From contig NZ_JABCQF010000002.1 of the NCBI RefSeq assembly GCF_015244705.1, positions 186,001 through 250,000 on the forward strand: a stretch of DNA of 64,000 bases, written 5' to 3'. The position numbers and the translations under genes are program-made. Position 1 is the first letter of the stretch; each line of letters starts with the position of its first letter. Source of the DNA: Gluconobacter potus. GTDB taxonomy: Bacteria; Pseudomonadota; Alphaproteobacteria; Acetobacterales; Acetobacteraceae. Under the pieces are notes generated by a model. It ran no database searches. It saw only the letters and a list, made by a program, of their open reading frames with translations, and had not been told where the DNA came from. Positions 26,287 to 37,122 of the stretch are shown here, piece after piece.

Positions 26287-29042
26287 GCGACGGCAACGAG
26301 CGCAACCAGGACGGAAACAACACCCCATCACAGGGCGGCGAACAGACCAGAAGCAGCCGCCTGTCGCTTCGCCCTGCTGGACGCCAGGAGGTCGGGCGTA
26401 CTGTGGATGCCGGCTCCGTGCGTCAGAGCTTCAGCCATGGCCGTTCCAAGGTCGTGCAGGTTGAGGTCCGCAAGCCCAAGCGCAATGCGGCTGGCCCGGG
26501 TGCCGGTGCGGCGGCCCGTGGTGGCCGTGCGGGTGGTCGTGCCCTGACGGCAGCCGAACTGGCCGCCCGCCAGCGCGCCCTTGAGGGGCAGCGCAAGGCT
26601 GCTGCCGAAGAGGCTGCACGGCGTGAGGAAGAAAAGATCCAGATCATGTCTGCCGCCGAGGCTGCGCGTCGCGCCGCCGAGGAAGAGCGCCTGATCAGCG
26701 AACAGAAGGCTGCGGAAATCGCGGCTCTGAAGGAAAGCGAACAGCAGGCTGCCCGCGAACAGGCTGCGGCTGAAGCTGCGGCACGTGCTGCCGAGCAGGC
26801 CGCTGCCGAAGCAGCAGCACGCGAGGCCGAGGAAGCCGAGCGCTCTGCTCCGCTTGATCCGCGCAGCCATTCGACCGGCGGCGTGCAGCTTGCCGCTCCG
26901 GTCCAGCGTCTGCGTCCGCTCGCCGAGCGTGCGATCATGCCGCCGCGCCCGGTCCAGCCGTCGCGTCCGGCAGCGTCCGCTTCTGCACCGGCCCGTAACA
27001 ACGAGACGCTGCATCTGCGTTCCGGCGCTGCCGCCGGTGGCGATGACGAGCGTCGTCCCGCGCCGCGCCGCAGCGGTCCCGGCGCACCGCCGGCCCCGCC
27101 GCGCCGTCCGTCCGCTCCGTCCCGCAAGGGTGGCGGCAGCGATCGCCGTTCGGGTCGTATCGACGTCCGCGCCGCGATCGAAGGTGATGACGACAAGACG
27201 CGTTCGCTGGCTTCGGTCCGTCGTCAGCGTGACCGCGAGCGTCGTCAGGCCGAGCTGGAGCGTCTGCGCTCCGATCAGGTCCGCGTCGTCCGTGACGTCA
27301 TTGTTCCGGAGACCATTACGGTCGCCGAGCTGGCCAACCGTATGGCGGCCCGTCAGGGTGAAGTCATCAAGGCGCTCATGAAGATGGGCGTCATGGCGAC
27401 GGCCGCGCAGAGCATCGATGGCGATACCGCCGAACTCGTGGTCGAGGAATTCGGCCACCGCATCAAGCGCGTTTCCGAAAGCGATGTTGAAATCGGTATC
27501 GAGGGTGTTGAAGACAACGCTGACGATCTGAAGCCCCGTGCTCCGGTCGTCACGGTCATGGGTCATGTCGATCACGGCAAGACCTCCCTGCTCGATGCGC
27601 TGCGCACCACGGATGTGGCTGCAAGTGAAGCCGGTGGCATCACACAGCATATCGGCGCGTATCAGATCACGGCGCCGTCGGGGAAGAAGATCACCTTCAT
27701 CGATACGCCGGGTCATGAGGCCTTCACTTCCATGCGTGCCCGCGGTGCATCCGTGACGGATATCGTGGTGCTGGTGGTGGCTGCCGATGACGGCGTGATG
27801 CCGCAGACGATCGAAGCCATCAAGCACGCCAAGGCGGCCAATGCTCCGATCATCGTGGCGATCAACAAGATCGACAAGCCGGGCGCCAACCCGAACCGTG
27901 TGCGTCAGGAACTGCTGAACCACGAGATCGTGGTCGAGGAAATGGGTGGCGACACCCAGGACGTCGAGGTTTCGGCTCTGAAGCGCATCGGTCTGGACAA
28001 GCTCGAAGAGTGCATCCTGCTCCAGTCCGAAATGCTGGATCTGAAGGCCAATCCGGATCGCGTGGCCGAAGGTGTGGTGATCGAAAGCCGTCTGGATCGT
28101 GGACGTGGCCCTGTTGCCGCCGTTCTCGTCCAGAAGGGCACGCTGCGTCGCGGTGACATCGTGGTGGCCGGTGCCGAATGGGGCCGTGTCCGTGCGGTGC
28201 TCGATGACCGTGGCCGTCAGGTCAAGGAAGCCGGTCCGTCCATGCCGGTCGAAGTGCTCGGCCTGACGGGTGTGCCGGGTGCGGGTGAACCGTTCGTGGT
28301 TGTCGAAAACGATGCGCGGGCCCGTGAGATCAGCGAGTTCCGTCAGCGGAAGATCAAGGAGAAGGAAGCGGCGTCGCAGGTTGCGGCTCGTGGAACGCTC
28401 GATCAGATGCTGGCCCGGATCCAGGCCGGTGTGCAGAAGGAAGTTGCCCTTCTCATCAAGGCTGACGTGCAGGGTTCGGCGGAAGCTATTTCCACGACCG
28501 TGCAGAAGCTGGCCCATGAGGAAGTGGCTATCCGCGTCCTGAACGCCAGTGTCGGCCAGATCACGGAAAGCGACATCCAGCTTGCCAAGGCTTCCGACGC
28601 CATCATCGTGGCCTTCAATGTCCGTGCCACCACGCAGGCCCGTGAACTGGCCCAGCGCGAGGGTGTGGACATCCGCTACTACTCGATCATCTACCAGGTG
28701 GCGGATGACGTGGAGCAGCTGGTCAAGGGCAAGGTTGCGCCGAAGCATCGCGAGAAGTTCCTCGGCTACGCAGAGGTCCGTCAGGTGTTCAACATCACCA
28801 AGACCGGTAAGGTCGCGGGCTGCTATGTCACCGAAGGTCTCGTCAAGCGCGGTTGTGGCGTGCGCCTGTTGCGTGACAACGTGGTCATTCATGAAGGCGA
28901 GCTGAGCCAGCTCAAGCGCTTCAAGGATGACGTCAAGGAAGTGGCCCGTGGTTATGAGTGTGGTCTGTCGTTTGCGGGTTACAACGACCTGCGCGAAGGC
29001 GACATGGTCGAGTGCTATGAAATGGAAGTGATCCCGGCTTGA
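26283..29042 (+). CDS. infB: Translation initiation factor IF-2
   Basis: 919 residues. The N-terminal third (about 60-300) is a long Ala/Glu/Arg-rich and then Pro/Arg-rich region, low in complexity. The conserved part begins near 335 with [15 protein letters not shown]. The G domain has [15 protein letters not shown] (G1), DTPGHEAF (G3) and NKIDKPG (G4), followed by domains II-IV that bind initiator tRNA. It delivers formyl-Met-tRNA to the 30S subunit. Start overlaps the ylxR stop by four bases. Confidence 0.97.
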   Translation: MSDGNERNQDGNNTPSQGGEQTRSSRLSLRPAGRQEVGRTVDAGSVRQSFSHGRSKVVQVEVRKPKRNAAGPGAGAAARGGRAGGRALTAAELAARQRALEGQRKAAAEEAARREEEKIQIMSAAEAARRAAEEERLISEQKAAEIAALKESEQQAAREQAAAEAAARAAEQAAAEAAAREAEEAERSAPLDPRSHSTGGVQLAAPVQRLRPLAERAIMPPRPVQPSRPAASASAPARNNETLHLRSGAAAGGDDERRPAPRRSGPGAPPAPPRRPSAPSRKGGGSDRRSGRIDVRAAIEGDDDKTRSLASVRRQRDRERRQAELERLRSDQVRVVRDVIVPETITVAELANRMAARQGEVIKALMKMGVMATAAQSIDGDTAELVVEEFGHRIKRVSESDVEIGIEGVEDNADDLKPRAPVVTVMGHVDHGKTSLLDALRTTDVAASEAGGITQHIGAYQITAPSGKKITFIDTPGHEAFTSMRARGASVTDIVVLVVAADDGVMPQTIEAIKHAKAANAPIIVAINKIDKPGANPNRVRQELLNHEIVVEEMGGDTQDVEVSALKRIGLDKLEECILLQSEMLDLKANPDRVAEGVVIESRLDRGRGPVAAVLVQKGTLRRGDIVVAGAEWGRVRAVLDDRGRQVKEAGPSMPVEVLGLTGVPGAGEPFVVVENDARAREISEFRQRKIKEKEAASQVAARGTLDQMLARIQAGVQKEVALLIKADVQGSAEAISTTVQKLAHEEVAIRVLNASVGQITESDIQLAKASDAIIVAFNVRATTQARELAQREGVDIRYYSIIYQVADDVEQLVKGKVAPKHREKFLGYAEVRQVFNITKTGKVAGCYVTEGLVKRGCGVRLLRDNVVIHEGELSQLKRFKDDVKEVARGYECGLSFAGYNDLREGDMVECYEMEVIPA

Positions 29043-29467
29043 GCTCCCGTTCCAGACATGACGTGAAAGGTCCCGCGGGCGTCTCCGCTCACGGGCCCAG
29101 CACCCGCCAGCTCAGGGTGGCCGAAGAGGTCCGTCGGGTTCTGGCGGAGCTGTTCGCCCGGACCGAATTTCGCGATCCGGAACTGCTGGATGTGCGGATT
29201 ACGGTGACGGAAGTCCGCATCTCTCCGGATTTCAGACATGCCACGGCTTTCGTGACGCGTCTGGGACGGAGCGATGTAGAGGTTCTCCTGCCCGCCCTGA
29301 AGCGGGTGGCACCCTTCTTAAGAACGGGCCTCTCCAAGGCTCTCAATCTCCGGACGGTGCCGGAGATCCACTTTCAGCCCGATACGGCGCTGGATAACGC
29401 CATGGAGCTCGACGAGCTCATGCGATCTCCGGAGGTTCGGCGGGATCTGGAAAAAGATCCGGAGTAG
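29039..29467 (+). CDS. rbfA: Ribosome-binding factor A
   Basis: 142 residues with the KH-like RbfA fold: [38 protein letters not shown] and a helix ending in [24 protein letters not shown]. It acts on the 5' end of 16S rRNA during 30S maturation and at cold shock. TTG start overlaps the infB stop (TTGA). A strong intrinsic terminator follows at once, so truB and later genes probably have further transcription signals or rely on partial read-through. Confidence 0.93.
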   Translation: MSSRSRHDVKGPAGVSAHGPSTRQLRVAEEVRRVLAELFARTEFRDPELLDVRITVTEVRISPDFRHATAFVTRLGRSDVEVLLPALKRVAPFLRTGLSKALNLRTVPEIHFQPDTALDNAMELDELMRSPEVRRDLEKDPE

Positions 29468-29472
29468 TTTTT

Positions 29473-29508
29473 AAAAAAGTCCCTCACTTCCTGTGAGGGG
29501 CTTTTTTT
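29473..29508 (+). terminator. Intrinsic terminator after rbfA
   Basis: CCCTCAC, loop TTCCT, GTGAGGG with a seven-T run and an A-rich upstream arm that extends the stem. It lies between rbfA and truB inside the classical operon. Confidence 0.9.
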
Positions 29509-29563
29509 GCATTCCGGCCCCCTGCTGGTCTATCAGCGGCCTTCACAAGCAAGGACGGGATGT

Positions 29564-30565
29564 ATGGGCAGGAAGCGTGGACGCGATATCGACGGGTGGC
29601 TGATTCTCGACAAGCCACTGGGGCCGACCTCCACGGATATGGTCAACAAGCTGCGATGGGCTTTTGATGCGAAAAAGGCCGGACATGGCGGGACGCTCGA
29701 TCCGCTGGCTTCCGGCGTGCTGCCGATTGCGTTCGGCAAAGCCACCCGGACCATTCCCTACATCATGGACGCGACAAAGCGTTACCGCTTCACCCTGACT
29801 TTTGGGGAAAGCCGGACGACGGATGATCTTGAAGGCGAGGTTCTGGCGACATCCCCGAACCGCCCGACCGATGACCAGATCCGTGCCGTCCTGCCTGCGC
29901 TCACTGGAAACGTCATGCAGGTGCCGCCCGTCTTTTCGGCGCTTCGGGTCGGGGGCGAGCGGGCCTATGACATGGCGCGGGCCGGCCGTCCGCCTGAACT
30001 TCCGCCACGTCCGGCGCGGATCGATTCGATAACGCTGGTGGAACGTCCGGACGCGGATACGGCCGTCTTCGACGTGCAGTCAGGCAAGGGCGTCTATATG
30101 CGCTCGCTCGCGCGTGACATCGCGCTGGCCTGCGGAACGGTGGGGCATATTTCGGTGCTCCGGCGGACGAAGTGTGGCCCGTTCGATCTGGGCCATACCC
30201 TGACGATCGATCAGATATCACTGGACAAATCGACTCAAACTGTGGACAAGGCCGATGCTCTTCCGGCTCCTCTGCTGGATGCGGCGACCGCGCTGGTCGA
30301 CATCCCGGCGCTGGCCGTCACCGATGCGGAGGGAAGGATGCTTGTCTGGGGGCAGTCGATAGACCCCGCGGGCCTCGTGCATCCTCTGCCGGCATCGTCG
30401 CAGGGGGAAGACCACCTGTGGCGCGCGATGATCGGAGAGCACGTGCTGGGTCTGTGTCATGTCCGTCATGGGCGGCTCAGGGCAGCGCGTATGCTGGAAA
30501 ACCACGAGTTTTTTGGAGAACACGATGTCGATTACCGCAGAACGCCGCACGGCACTGATTTCTGA
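29564..30565 (+). CDS. truB: tRNA pseudouridine-55 synthase
   Basis: 333 residues. [15 protein letters not shown] opens the fold, and [13 protein letters not shown] carries the catalytic Asp46. [16 protein letters not shown] and [10 protein letters not shown] are further TruB blocks, with a C-terminal PUA-like region. It makes pseudouridine 55 in the T-loop of tRNAs. ATG 29564 is preceded by AAGGAC at good spacing. The open frame further upstream overlaps the terminator and is not used. The 3' end overlaps rpsO by 41 bases. Confidence 0.95.
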   Translation: MGRKRGRDIDGWLILDKPLGPTSTDMVNKLRWAFDAKKAGHGGTLDPLASGVLPIAFGKATRTIPYIMDATKRYRFTLTFGESRTTDDLEGEVLATSPNRPTDDQIRAVLPALTGNVMQVPPVFSALRVGGERAYDMARAGRPPELPPRPARIDSITLVERPDADTAVFDVQSGKGVYMRSLARDIALACGTVGHISVLRRTKCGPFDLGHTLTIDQISLDKSTQTVDKADALPAPLLDAATALVDIPALAVTDAEGRMLVWGQSIDPAGLVHPLPASSQGEDHLWRAMIGEHVLGLCHVRHGRLRAARMLENHEFFGEHDVDYRRTPHGTDF

Positions 30566-30794
30566 GTACAAGCAGAGCGAGACGGATACGGGTTCGCCGG
30601 AAGTGCAGGTTGCAATCCTGTCCGAGCGTATCGTCAACCTGACCGAGCACCTGAAGACCCACAAGAAGGACTTCCACTCCCGTCGTGGTCTTCTGATGAT
30701 GGTCGGTCAGCGTCGTAGCCTGCTGGACTATCTGAAGCGCAAGGACCAGGCCCGTTACCAGAGCCTGATCGAGCGTCTCGGCCTGCGTCGCTGA
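30525..30794 (+). CDS. rpsO: 30S ribosomal protein S15
   Basis: 89 residues, exactly the usual length. Signature parts: [35 protein letters not shown] and [19 protein letters not shown] ribosome site lies ahead of ATG 30525, inside the end of truB. S15 binds 16S rRNA early in assembly and often represses its own mRNA. The rpsO-pnp pair is conserved in many proteobacteria. Confidence 0.97.
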   Translation: MSITAERRTALISEYKQSETDTGSPEVQVAILSERIVNLTEHLKTHKKDFHSRRGLLMMVGQRRSLLDYLKRKDQARYQSLIERLGLRR

Positions 30795-30804
30795 GCTAGA
30801 TCTG

Positions 30805-30826
30805 TCCGGGAGCCTGCTCCCGGACA
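30805..30826 (+). promoter_or_regulatory. Hairpin in the rpsO-pnp spacer
   Basis: GTCCGGGAG, loop CCTG, CTCCCGGAC: nine exact pairs, no T run. In E. coli this spacer holds an RNase III site through which PNPase limits its own synthesis. A similar role here is inferred from position only. Confidence 0.5.
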
Positions 30827-30990
30827 CCCCGCCATCGCCTGTCCGGCGGTGCGGGTGCGCGACCGGCGTTTCAGGCCACATGGTGTCATGTCGGGGGCTT
30901 CCCGTCATCACCGCCATGCCGTCCGAAACGCTGCTCCGCCACCTGCCGGACGCCCGGGGATGGTTTCATCCTTAATTTGGGAAAACATGC

Positions 30991-33141
30991 ATGTTTGATT
31001 ATTTCCGCAAGGAAATCGAATGGGCCGGACGCCCCCTGATCCTGGAGACCGGCAAGGTCGCACGCCAGGCAGACGGCGCCGTCATGATCACGTATGGCGA
31101 CACGGTCGTGCTCTGCACCGCCGTTGGCGCCAAGAGCGTCAAGCCGGGACAGGACTTCTTCCCGCTGACGGTCAACTACCAGGAAAAGGCTTACGCTGCC
31201 GGCAAGATCCCGGGTGGGTTCTTTAAGCGTGAAGGCCGTCCGTCCGAAGCCGAAGTCCTGAACGCACGTCTGATCGACCGTCCGATCCGTCCGCTGTTTC
31301 CGGAGAACTTCCGCAACGAAGTCCAGATCACCGCAACGGTCCTGAGCTACGACAACGAGAACGATCCGGCCCTCGTGTCGCTGATCGGCTGCTCGGCTGC
31401 GCTGACGCTCTCCGGTATTCCGTTCTTCGGCCCGGTCGCCTGCGCGCGCATCGGCCGTATCGACGGCAAGCTGGTCGTGAACCCGACTCATGACGAGATC
31501 AAGGACAGCACGCTCGACCTGATGGTCGCCGGTACGGCCGAAGGCGTGCTGATGGTTGAATCCGAAGCCAGCGAGCTTTCGGAAGAGACGATGCTCGAAG
31601 CCGTCACGCTGGGTCACACGTCCTTCCAGCCGGTCATCGATGCCATCATCGCGCTCGCCGAGCATGCTGCGAAGGCTCCGTGGGATCTGCCGTCGCTGAC
31701 GAAGGAAGAAATCGCCCTTCGCAAGCGCGTCGAGAAGGTCGGCAACAAGCTGATGGCGGACGCCTACAAGGAGCGTCAGAAGCAGGCCCGTTACAAGAAA
31801 GTCGCCGAAGCCAAGGACCGGATCAACGAGATCCTGGCTGAGGAAGGTCTGGACGTCGAACTGGCCAAGCCGATGCTCAAGGAGCTTGAGGCACAGGTCG
31901 TTCGCGGCTCCATCCTCAAGACGGGCATCCGTATCGATGGCCGTGACCTGAAGACGGTCCGTCCGATTCTGGCCGAAGTCGGCATCCTGCCGCGCGCCCA
32001 TGGGTCTTCCCTGTTCACGCGTGGCGAGACGCAGGCCCTCGTGGTTGCGACGCTCGGTACGGGGCAGGACGAGCAGATCATCGACGCGCTGGAAGGCGAA
32101 TACCGTTCCAACTTCATGCTGCACTACAACTTCCCGCCGTATTCGGTGGGTGAGTGTGGCCGCATGGGCTCCCCGGGCCGTCGTGAAATCGGTCACGGCA
32201 AGCTGGCATGGCGCGCAATCCACCCGCTGCTGCCGACCAAGGAAGCCTTCCCGTACACGATGCGTGTGGTTTCCGAGATCACGGAAAGCAACGGCTCGTC
32301 TTCCATGGCGACCGTCTGCGGTTCCTCGCTCGCGCTGATGGATGCCGGCGTTCCGCTGCCGCGTCCGGTTGCCGGTATCGCGATGGGCCTGATCAAGGAA
32401 GACCGTGGCTATGCCGTGCTGTCCGACATCCTGGGTGATGAAGATCACCTTGGCGACATGGACTTCAAGGTGGCCGGTACGGCTGACGGCGTGACCGCGC
32501 TGCAGATGGACATCAAGATCACGTCCATCACGCCGGAAATCATGAAGATCGCCCTGGAGCAGGCCCGTGAAGGCCGTATCCACATCCTCGGCGAAATGGC
32601 CAAGGCCCTGACGGAAGGCCGTTCTGATGTTTCGGGCAATGCTCCGAAGATCACCACGATCTCCGTGCCGAAGGAAAAGATCCGTGATGTGATCGGTTCC
32701 GGCGGCAAGGTGATCCGCGAGATCGTCGAATATTCGGGTGCGAAGGTCGATATCGGTGACGATGGCACCGTGACGATCGCTGCTTCGAACGACGAGCAGG
32801 CCCAGAAGGCCATCTCCCGGATCGAAGGCATTGTCGCTGAGCCGGAAATTGGCCGCATCTATGACGGCAAGGTCGTCAAGGCTGCTGATTTCGGTGCGTT
32901 CGTGAACTTCCTCGGCCCGCGTGACGGTCTGGTTCACATTTCCGAACTGGCTGAAGGCCGCGTTGCGAAGACGTCCGACGTCGTCAAGCAGGGTGATGCC
33001 GTGAAGGTCAAGGTCATCGGTTTCGATGACCGCGGCAAGGTCAAGCTCTCCATGAGGGTTGTCGATCAGGCCACGGGCGCCGATATTACGGAAAGTGTGG
33101 GGGCCAAGCCTGGCCGTCCGCCCCGTCGCGACGCCGAATGA
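30991..33141 (+). CDS. pnp: Polyribonucleotide nucleotidyltransferase (PNPase)
   Basis: 716 residues. Two RNase PH domains (first: [25 protein letters not shown]; second: [19 protein letters not shown]) flank a helical linker, followed by a KH domain ([18 protein letters not shown], about 570) and an S1 domain ([20 protein letters not shown]). It degrades mRNA by phosphorolysis and is the scaffold of the degradosome. The ATG at 30991 follows a weak GGGA; an earlier ATG at 30987 is out of frame. Terminated at 33149-33179. Confidence 0.97.
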   Translation: MFDYFRKEIEWAGRPLILETGKVARQADGAVMITYGDTVVLCTAVGAKSVKPGQDFFPLTVNYQEKAYAAGKIPGGFFKREGRPSEAEVLNARLIDRPIRPLFPENFRNEVQITATVLSYDNENDPALVSLIGCSAALTLSGIPFFGPVACARIGRIDGKLVVNPTHDEIKDSTLDLMVAGTAEGVLMVESEASELSEETMLEAVTLGHTSFQPVIDAIIALAEHAAKAPWDLPSLTKEEIALRKRVEKVGNKLMADAYKERQKQARYKKVAEAKDRINEILAEEGLDVELAKPMLKELEAQVVRGSILKTGIRIDGRDLKTVRPILAEVGILPRAHGSSLFTRGETQALVVATLGTGQDEQIIDALEGEYRSNFMLHYNFPPYSVGECGRMGSPGRREIGHGKLAWRAIHPLLPTKEAFPYTMRVVSEITESNGSSSMATVCGSSLALMDAGVPLPRPVAGIAMGLIKEDRGYAVLSDILGDEDHLGDMDFKVAGTADGVTALQMDIKITSITPEIMKIALEQAREGRIHILGEMAKALTEGRSDVSGNAPKITTISVPKEKIRDVIGSGGKVIREIVEYSGAKVDIGDDGTVTIAASNDEQAQKAISRIEGIVAEPEIGRIYDGKVVKAADFGAFVNFLGPRDGLVHISELAEGRVAKTSDVVKQGDAVKVKVIGFDDRGKVKLSMRVVDQATGADITESVGAKPGRPPRRDAE

Positions 33142-33148
33142 GTGTTGG

Positions 33149-33179
33149 GGCGGGGCTCGCAAGGCCCCGCCTTTTTTTT
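33149..33179 (+). terminator. Intrinsic terminator after pnp
   Basis: GGCGGGGC, seven-base loop, GCCCCGCC, eight Ts. It ends the rimP-pnp gene block. Confidence 0.95.
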
Positions 33180-33205
33180 CTGAGTTTCGGAGACAGCCAG
33201 TCCCC

Positions 33206-34624
33206 ATGAAATCTATTGATACCCTCCGTTTTGGTGGTCAGGATGTGCTGCCTCTGATCGAAGGGGGCAAAGGTGTTTCCGTCTCCACGGGCGTCTCGGC
33301 CGGACACTGGGCTGCCGCCGGCGGGATCGGAACCATCTCGGCCGTCAATGCGGATAGTTACGATCAGGATGGCAATCCCGTTCCGCAGATCTATCACGGC
33401 CGTACGCGCCGCGAGCGCCAGCAGGAGCTGATCCGCTACGCGATCGATGGCGGTATCGCCCAGGCGAAGATTGCCCACGACATCTCGGGCGGCAAGGGCC
33501 GGATCAACGTCAATATCCTGTGGGAAATGGGCGGGGCCGAGGAAGTCATCATCGGGATCCTCGAAGGGGCTCCCGGACTGGTACATGGCGTGACCTGTGG
33601 TGCGGGCATGCCGTATCGCCTGTCCGACATCGCAGTGCGTTTTGGGCTCCCATATTACCCGATCGTCTCTTCGGGACGCGCGTTCAATGCCCTGTGGCGC
33701 CGTGCCTACAGCAAGGCGCCCGAACTTCTGGGGGGCGTGGTTTACGAGGACCCGTGGCGTGCGGGCGGTCATAACGGCCTGTCCAACACGGAAAATCCGC
33801 TCTCTCCGGAAGATCCCTATCCGCGCGTTCTCGAACTGCGCCGCGTCATGCGCAATTACGGTCTGGGCGAAACGCCGATCATCATGGCCGGTGGCGTCTG
33901 GCATCTTGAGGAATGGCAGGACTGGATTGGCAATCCGGAACTGGGGCCGATCGCGTTCCAGTTCGGAACCCGTCCGCTCCTGACGCAGGAAAGCCCGATC
34001 CCCAATGCCTGGAAGCGCCGTCTCCTGACGCTGAAGAAGGGGGATGTGTATCTCAACCGCTTTTCCCCGACCGGGTTCTATTCTTCAGCCGTCAAGAACA
34101 GCTTCCTCAGGGACCTGCGCGAGCGCTCCGAGCGTCAGGTGCCGTACAGTCAGGAAGCCGGCGATGGATATGAGGCGTCTTACGGCGTCGGTGCCCGCAA
34201 GCGCGAGGTCTTCGTGCCGGCGGCCGATCGTCCTCGCATTGCCGAATGGGAAGCTGCCGGCTTCACCGAGGCGCTGCGCACTCCGGATGACACGCTGGTT
34301 TTCGTGACGCCGGAAAGCGCGCGCGAGATTCTTGCGGACCAGACGGCGTGCATGGGCTGCCTGTCGCAGTGCCGCTTCTCCAACTGGATGCAGAAAGAAC
34401 CGTACACGACGGGCCAGAAGGCTGACCCGCGTTCCTTCTGCATCCAGAAGACGCTCCAGACCATTTCCCACATTCCGCCCGGAGCGGATGAGGATGTGAT
34501 TACGGACCACAACCTCATGTTCGGCGGCACGAATGCGTGGCGCTTCGGAACGGATCCGTTCTACGCGAACGGCTTTGTCCCGACGGTTGGCCAGCTCGTG
34601 GAGCGTATTCTGACTGGTCGCTGA
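33206..34624 (+). CDS. Nitronate monooxygenase / 2-nitropropane-dioxygenase family protein with C-terminal cysteine cluster
   Basis: 472 residues. The FMN-binding TIM-barrel core includes VSAGHWAAAGGIGTISAVN, AKIAHDISGGKGRINVNILWEM, HGVTCGAGMP, PIIMAGGVW and PIAFQFGTRPLLT. Beyond the barrel is an extra domain with Cys382, Cys385, Cys389 (ACMGCLSQC) and Cys412, a possible iron-sulfur or zinc site. Family members oxidise nitronates or act as flavin oxidoreductases or enoyl reductases; the substrate here is not shown. ATG 33206 follows TCGGAGAC. The next gene starts three bases on, so they form an operon. Confidence 0.85.
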   Translation: MKSIDTLRFGGQDVLPLIEGGKGVSVSTGVSAGHWAAAGGIGTISAVNADSYDQDGNPVPQIYHGRTRRERQQELIRYAIDGGIAQAKIAHDISGGKGRINVNILWEMGGAEEVIIGILEGAPGLVHGVTCGAGMPYRLSDIAVRFGLPYYPIVSSGRAFNALWRRAYSKAPELLGGVVYEDPWRAGGHNGLSNTENPLSPEDPYPRVLELRRVMRNYGLGETPIIMAGGVWHLEEWQDWIGNPELGPIAFQFGTRPLLTQESPIPNAWKRRLLTLKKGDVYLNRFSPTGFYSSAVKNSFLRDLRERSERQVPYSQEAGDGYEASYGVGARKREVFVPAADRPRIAEWEAAGFTEALRTPDDTLVFVTPESAREILADQTACMGCLSQCRFSNWMQKEPYTTGQKADPRSFCIQKTLQTISHIPPGADEDVITDHNLMFGGTNAWRFGTDPFYANGFVPTVGQLVERILTGR

Positions 34625-34627
34625 GAC

Positions 34628-36619
34628 ATGGTCCGCGACCCTCTCTCCTCTGGTCCGTCGTCCCGGCCTGCCCTCAATCGGGGCAGGCCGTTCGACTTTC
34701 TGACGCAGTTTCTGGCGCGCCACTCGGTTCCCGTCAGTCCAGAGCAGATCGCTCCGGCTGAGGGGAGCCGGGCCGCGGTCGCCACTGTCGTGGCGCTTCT
34801 CCCCGCAATTTATGAACATCAGACCGTGCTGGCCTGGGCCGCGTTTGCGGCATTCTGGAGCTGCCTGATCGAGCCGGGCGGAACGGCCCGCGAACAGCTC
34901 CGCATTCTCGGACTCTTTACGGTAGCCGGCGCGATCCTGGGGGGCATGACGTCCCTCATCGCGGTGTCTCCGCTCTGGGGCGTGCTGCCCTGGCTGGTTC
35001 TGACGGGCCTGCTGGTTGGTATGGCTCGCGCGCTGACGCCGTCCATGGCGCTGCTCTGCGCGCTTCTCGGCTGCGTCATGCTCGCGGGGACGGGGTTCCC
35101 GGCCCATGGGCTTCAGGATGCTCTCGTCATCGCCGTGGCATTCGGGGGTGGTGGATTGTGGGCCATCCTTCTATGCCTCGCTATCTGGCCGCTGCATCCC
35201 TATGCGCCTGCGCGGCGGGCCGTGGGAGGCTGTTACCGGCTGCTGTCGGTCATGGCGGGCGAGATCGCGGCGGGGCGGCTTCAGGAAACCGTGCACCGGC
35301 AGAACGTGCGGGCGGCGATCGAGCGCGCGCGCGGAATGGCGCTTCAGATTGACGCCGGACATGCAAGTTACGGCATGCGCGGGCGTCTGATCGCATCCCT
35401 GGCCGGGGCGGAGCGCCTGTTCACCGCCATGCTGGCCGTCGAGCATCTCGTCGAGACGCGCGGTCTGGATTTCGAGGCGCGGGGGACGCTGGCGGCGTTT
35501 TCCGCGCTTTGCCAGCATGCCAGTGACGCCGCACTCGACCCCGCACCGGATCTTGGCCATCTGGCCTCTGAGGGGCTCGCGCTTGCGGGGAGCATTCCCG
35601 CGACGGCGGGACCGATCGGGGAACTGGTCGCGACCAGTGCACGGACACTGGGGACGCTGGCCGAAGGGCTCGCGCAGAAGGAGCGCCTGCCATTCGATGC
35701 CGAACTGCCCCGGCATGTCGCCCGGCTGACGCCTGCGATCTGGCAGCATACGCTGCGCCTCGTGGTCGGCCTGCTGGCGACTTACATGACCACCTGGTGG
35801 CTGGGACTTGATTATGGGTTCTGGGCGCTGGTGGCGGTGCTGCTGGTGATCCAGCCGTCCGGACAGACGACGCTGGTGCGGGCGCTGGAGCGTGTGCTCG
35901 GGACCGTGGGCGGTGGCGTGCTGGCGCTGCTGCTGACGCCGTTTCTGCCGGGTTCGGCCCAGATGCTGGCGGCGGTGGCGGTCTTCGTGATCGGCGCCAT
36001 CGCCATGCGGGCGGTGAATTATACCATGCTCGTGGTTTTCATCAGCGCGCAGTTCATCGTCGTGACGGAAATGATCATGCCGTCGCAGGGCGTGGCGTGG
36101 ATGCGGATGCTCGACAACACGCTTGGCAGCGTGATCGGTCTGCTCTGCGCCTTCATGGTCTGCCCGCAGCGGCGGGGGCAGGACATGGACGGTCTGTTGC
36201 AGACGGCTGTGGTTGGAAATCTGCGTTATCTGGCGGCCGTTCTGAAACGGGAAGATCCCGTCATGACGGACCGCATCCAGCGTCAGGCCGGGATTGATAC
36301 GACGCGCGCGGAGTTTGCCCGGGGCTCGCTGCCCGTTCTGGGGGGTGTATCCGCCGTCGGAGAACGCGCGACGCAGGCCCATGCTCTCCTGCGGGCGCTG
36401 CGCAGGCTGAGCGGCGAGGCGACCCTGCTGCGTTTCGATATCTCTGCCGGGCTGTGTGAAGGCGATGCGCAGGCCGGTGAGCGGTGGAGTGCTACGGCGG
36501 CAGCTCTTGAAGCGGGTGCCCCGCTGGCGGATGTCGCCCTGAAGATCCAGAACGGGGAAATCATGGCCGAGATCGCCGCTCTGGAACGGGCCGGGCGCGG
36601 GGATCGCGCTGCTTCCTGA
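34628..36619 (+). CDS. FUSC-family inner-membrane exporter protein
   Basis: 663 residues with two membrane bundles (about 40-185 and 375-510) separated by a helical cytosolic stretch, the layout of fusaric-acid-resistance/AaeB-like proteins. Typical FUSC features are the WLGLDYGFWALVAVLLVIQP run and ERVLGTVGGGVLALLL. Such proteins export aromatic acids together with a membrane-fusion partner, but no such partner is adjacent. An upstream flavoenzyme of the nitronate monooxygenase family may work with it against a toxic compound, which is inference. Confidence 0.87.
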   Translation: MVRDPLSSGPSSRPALNRGRPFDFLTQFLARHSVPVSPEQIAPAEGSRAAVATVVALLPAIYEHQTVLAWAAFAAFWSCLIEPGGTAREQLRILGLFTVAGAILGGMTSLIAVSPLWGVLPWLVLTGLLVGMARALTPSMALLCALLGCVMLAGTGFPAHGLQDALVIAVAFGGGGLWAILLCLAIWPLHPYAPARRAVGGCYRLLSVMAGEIAAGRLQETVHRQNVRAAIERARGMALQIDAGHASYGMRGRLIASLAGAERLFTAMLAVEHLVETRGLDFEARGTLAAFSALCQHASDAALDPAPDLGHLASEGLALAGSIPATAGPIGELVATSARTLGTLAEGLAQKERLPFDAELPRHVARLTPAIWQHTLRLVVGLLATYMTTWWLGLDYGFWALVAVLLVIQPSGQTTLVRALERVLGTVGGGVLALLLTPFLPGSAQMLAAVAVFVIGAIAMRAVNYTMLVVFISAQFIVVTEMIMPSQGVAWMRMLDNTLGSVIGLLCAFMVCPQRRGQDMDGLLQTAVVGNLRYLAAVLKREDPVMTDRIQRQAGIDTTRAEFARGSLPVLGGVSAVGERATQAHALLRALRRLSGEATLLRFDISAGLCEGDAQAGERWSATAAALEAGAPLADVALKIQNGEIMAEIAALERAGRGDRAAS

Positions 36620-36626
36620 AAACAGG

Positions 36627-36658
36627 ACGGGGGAAGACGGAACTCCGTTTTCCCCCGT
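36627..36658. terminator. Bidirectional hairpin between convergent genes
   Basis: Fifteen pairs (one G-T): ACGGGGGAAGACGGA against TCCGTTTTCCCCCGT with a two-base gap. It separates the FUSC gene from the Gly-rich lipoprotein gene. Confidence 0.75.
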
Positions 36659-36690
36659 TCTTGCGTCATGTTCCGAAAGAGGCGCGGACG

Positions 36691-37122
36691 TCAGTGACGG
36701 CCACCCCCACCCCCGCCGCCATGACCACCGCCACCCCCGTGGCCGCCTCCGCCGCCGGGACCGCCACCATGGCCACCCCCGCCACCTGAGCCGCCAGGGC
36801 CACCACCATGACCGCCGCCGCCCATATTGCCGCCGCCATGGCCTCCGCCACCCGGGCCGCCACCGCCGGGACCACGTCCGCCGGATCCGCGTCCACCGCC
36901 AGGGCCACGCCCGCGATAGGGGCCGACGCCATAGCCCGAGCCCCAGCCGCTACCCCAGCCACCGCCCCAGCCGGTATCGTAGCCGCCATAATAGCCACCG
37001 CCACCATAGCCGCCGTAACCGTCATAGCCATATCCGTCATAGCCGACGCAGCCAGACAGCATGCCAAGCAGGCAGAGCGCACCGCCGATGCGGGCGAAGG
37101 TCTTTGTTGTCCGACGGATCAT
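36691..37122 (-). CDS. Glycine-rich lipoprotein with GGHGGG repeats
   Basis: 143 residues. Signal and lipobox LLGMLSGC (about residue 25) predict a lipoprotein. The mature chain is Gly/Tyr-rich (GYDGYGYDGYGGYGG) and then Gly/Pro/His-rich with repeated GGGGHGGG units to the C-terminus. Such low-complexity tails can bind metals or coat the envelope; the role is unknown. Another frame over the same DNA is also open, Ala/Val-rich, but lacks sense. The start overlaps the VOC gene stop by four bases. Confidence 0.72.
   Translation of the reverse strand: MIRRTTKTFARIGGALCLLGMLSGCVGYDGYGYDGYGGYGGGGYYGGYDTGWGGGWGSGWGSGYGVGPYRGRGPGGGRGSGGRGPGGGGPGGGGHGGGNMGGGGHGGGPGGSGGGGGHGGGPGGGGGHGGGGGHGGGGGGGRH

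Noticed and set aside
26328-28892. 854-codon minus-strand frame opposite infB
   Set aside because: Antisense shadow of infB; His/Arg/Gly/Thr-rich without any recognisable fold.
30886-33207. 773-codon open frame on the minus strand opposite pnp
   Set aside because: It mirrors pnp exactly, with Asp/Arg/His-rich composition typical of antisense frames of GC-rich genes and no domain.
36700-36900. Short repeats in the DNA that might suggest a CRISPR array or minisatellite
   Set aside because: They are codon-level Gly/His repeats of irregular length within a coding frame, with no spacer structure.
36666-37082. Ala/Val/Met-rich minus-strand frame over the Gly-rich lipoprotein gene
   Set aside because: Frame-shifted reading of Gly codon repeats. 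The other frame has a lipobox, a coupled start and a sensible composition.
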